Below, piece by piece: positions 14,343 through 15,705 of a stretch of DNA of 15,705 nt. A program made the position numbers and the translations under genes. Each line of letters starts with the position of its first letter. Within the stretch, counting starts at the first letter, position 1. Source of the stretch: an uncultured Bacteroidales bacterium (GTDB taxonomy: Bacteria; Bacteroidota; Bacteroidia; Bacteroidales; FEN-979); NCBI GenBank assembly GCA_903928285.1, contig CAIYQH010000052.1:1-15705 (forward strand). Direction: 5' to 3'. The notes under the pieces were generated by a model that saw nothing but the letters and a program-made list of their open reading frames with translations, had not been told where the DNA came from and searched no databases.

Positions 14343-15705
14343 CTATCGGGCTGGTCGTGCAAACGACCGTTTACGGAGCTGGAATTTTGTGATCCCTAAT
14401 CCTGTGATCAGCAATATCGGGAGTATAAGGTTGATCAGTTGCCAGAAAAGGCGTTGTTTGGTGACTCTGGTGGAGTCGAGCATTCTCAGTTTCAATTCCC
14501 GTGATCGGACGGAGATCAGGCCCGAATCATCGCAAAGGTAGTTGATTGCATTCAGTGCCAGATCTTTGTTGCCAAAGGTCTGCCTGGTATATTGATCAAA
14601 CCCCAGGGGTAACGGGTAACCCTGGGAAAAATGAAACTGATTCTTTACCAGGTCGCCGTCGGTCATGACGATCATCTTGGTGGGCTTGCTCTTTGCTTTG
14701 TAACCAAGGCTGCGGTTTTCGGATAGTTCGGGAGGAATCCTGTGCATGTACGAGGAGTTAAAGTTTCCCTCGAGCAGAACGGCAACAGGAAAGGGCCCCC
14801 TGTTGAAAGCCCGCTCGTTTGGCTGCCGTTTGACAATCTCGAGATCAATAAGGGCCGGCACATTCACCGTTCGTGAATATGGAGAGGTTTCAAGCAGGTA
14901 GGTTTTTTTGATTCCGGGCGCTGAAACGGTATCCAGTGTACTGATAAATTCTGTTTTGATGGCATTGAGGCCGTTTACGATCGGGTGGTTGATGGATGGC
15001 ATCAGCACCGGGAAGAAGTACCAAGTGAAAAAATCGAACTGGGGCTGGTTGCCGATCTGTCCGGTCTTTATCGGGATCTTCAGCGCGGTGAGGTCCTGCA
15101 CCAGGTTGGTGTTCATCCTTACACCGTAATTAAAGAGCATATCCTCCAGGTTGATATCGTTGGGAATGCCCATGGTGGTGTTCACCTTGATGCTGTCCAT
15201 GCTGGCAAACACAGGATCGATCAGCCACAAAACCTTGCCGCCGCGCATGATGAACTGGTCGATCAGGAACTTGTCGCGTTCGTCGAACTGGCTGGTCGGC
15301 TTGGCAATGATGATGGCCCTGTATTTATTGACCAGTACATCGCTTGTTGAATCTGTTTTAAGCCTTACGGCCAGGCTGCTGATCTTATTCTTGATCTCTA
15401 CCCTTTCAACATTATAAAACTCTGAAAGCGAATTCTGAAGTTCGTAGGTCTCCATCTGGGTAAGTTCCCCCTGTCCCTCAATAATGGCAACCCGCGGCTT
15501 GATGGGGGTTGTCAGGTTTTTAATGGCGCTGGCAAGGTTGTACTCAAGGGTCTGGATAGAGTTGTTGAGTACCTTGTTTGATTCCTCCTGGATCTGCGTC
15601 ATCAGCAATTGCTGCGGGATTTGTTTCCCATGGTAAGTGACAATGGCGCCCGGAAAAATAATGATCTGGGAAGATGCTCCTTTTTTATTGACTCTCAGAT
15701 CGGTA
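14343..15705 (-). CDS. gldG: Gliding-associated ABC transporter component GldG, 5' end outside window
   Basis: About 453 residues are visible and the frame is open to the right edge, so the start is missing. The part upstream of 15608 reads in frame, including IIIFPGAIVTYHGKQIPQQ. The apparent start at 15608 is a TTG inside the gene and should be ignored. Recognisable features are PRVAIIEGQGELTQ, KYRAIIIAKPTSQFDERDKFLIDQFIMRGGKVLWLIDP (given in abbreviated form: the IIAKP and GKVLWLIDP segments), MIVMTDGDLV and LALNAINYLCDD. A C-terminal membrane segment (LINLILPILLITGLG) is followed by a basic tail. This matches the GldG / ABC_transp_aux family, whose members act with GldF (permease) and GldA (ATPase). 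GldG was named for gliding in Flavobacterium, but homologues occur in non-gliding species. A DUF4340 gene follows 8 nt later. Confidence 0.88.
   Translation of the reverse strand, partial: TDLRVNKKGASSQIIIFPGAIVTYHGKQIPQQLLMTQIQEESNKVLNNSIQTLEYNLASAIKNLTTPIKPRVAIIEGQGELTQMETYELQNSLSEFYNVERVEIKNKISSLAVRLKTDSTSDVLVNKYRAIIIAKPTSQFDERDKFLIDQFIMRGGKVLWLIDPVFASMDSIKVNTTMGIPNDINLEDMLFNYGVRMNTNLVQDLTALKIPIKTGQIGNQPQFDFFTWYFFPVLMPSINHPIVNGLNAIKTEFISTLDTVSAPGIKKTYLLETSPYSRTVNVPALIDLEIVKRQPNERAFNRGPFPVAVLLEGNFNSSYMHRIPPELSENRSLGYKAKSKPTKMIVMTDGDLVKNQFHFSQGYPLPLGFDQYTRQTFGNKDLALNAINYLCDDSGLISVRSRELKLRMLDSTRVTKQRLFWQLINLILPILLITGLGITKFQLRKRSFARPAR

Noticed and set aside
1..15705. CRISPR array, tRNA, insertion sequence, integrase, toxin-antitoxin or defence genes
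   Set aside because: No regularly spaced repeats, cloverleaf-like sequence, transposase motifs or small toxin-antitoxin pairs were seen on either strand; gene content looks like core genome.

Overview
The window looks like ordinary chromosome from a member of the Bacteroidota, probably class Bacteroidia. The evidence is a gldG gene of the gliding-associated ABC system, a TonB-dependent receptor with an N-terminal carboxypeptidase-regulatory-like domain, several TAnnTTTG-type -7 promoter elements, and a near absence of Shine-Dalgarno leaders. I see no tRNA, rRNA, CRISPR array, insertion sequence, integrase or prophage gene. Gene order and composition look like core genome, and I could not support a clearly new defence or mobile system.

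Layout: (1) 1-1051, minus strand: panC followed by a truncated panD, the last steps to pantothenate. (2) 1081-5948, minus strand: four genes in a row, a Cache/HAMP/HisKA_3 sensor kinase, an overlapping NarL/FixJ-type response regulator, a TorF-like outer-membrane porin and the ammonium transporter amt. They end at one strong hairpin terminator. (3) 6023-9615, plus strand: a secreted M1 metallopeptidase with a helical C-terminal extension, followed 17 nt later by an MFS transporter. (4) 9736-9975: rpmB (bL28) alone between its own promoter and a textbook terminator. (5) 10095-13195, plus strand: a small exported protein with a carboxypeptidase-regulatory-like domain, then a TonB-dependent receptor with an apparent TTG start. 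(6) 13267-15705, minus strand, convergent with (5): the 3' part of gldG followed by a DUF4340 membrane-anchored protein.

How the genes may work together: the porin and Amt plausibly form a two-membrane route for ammonium or small nitrogen compounds. The two-component pair upstream on the same strand is a natural candidate regulator, and the gap between them holds two operator-like repeats. GldG and DUF4340 proteins are recurrent partners of an ABC-2-type transporter, so the permease and ATPase genes are expected beyond the right edge or elsewhere. The most interesting leads are the possible nitrogen-responsive regulon, the paired regulatory-domain protein and receptor, and an open in-frame extension after the amt stop codon. 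All three are modest and rest partly on inference.
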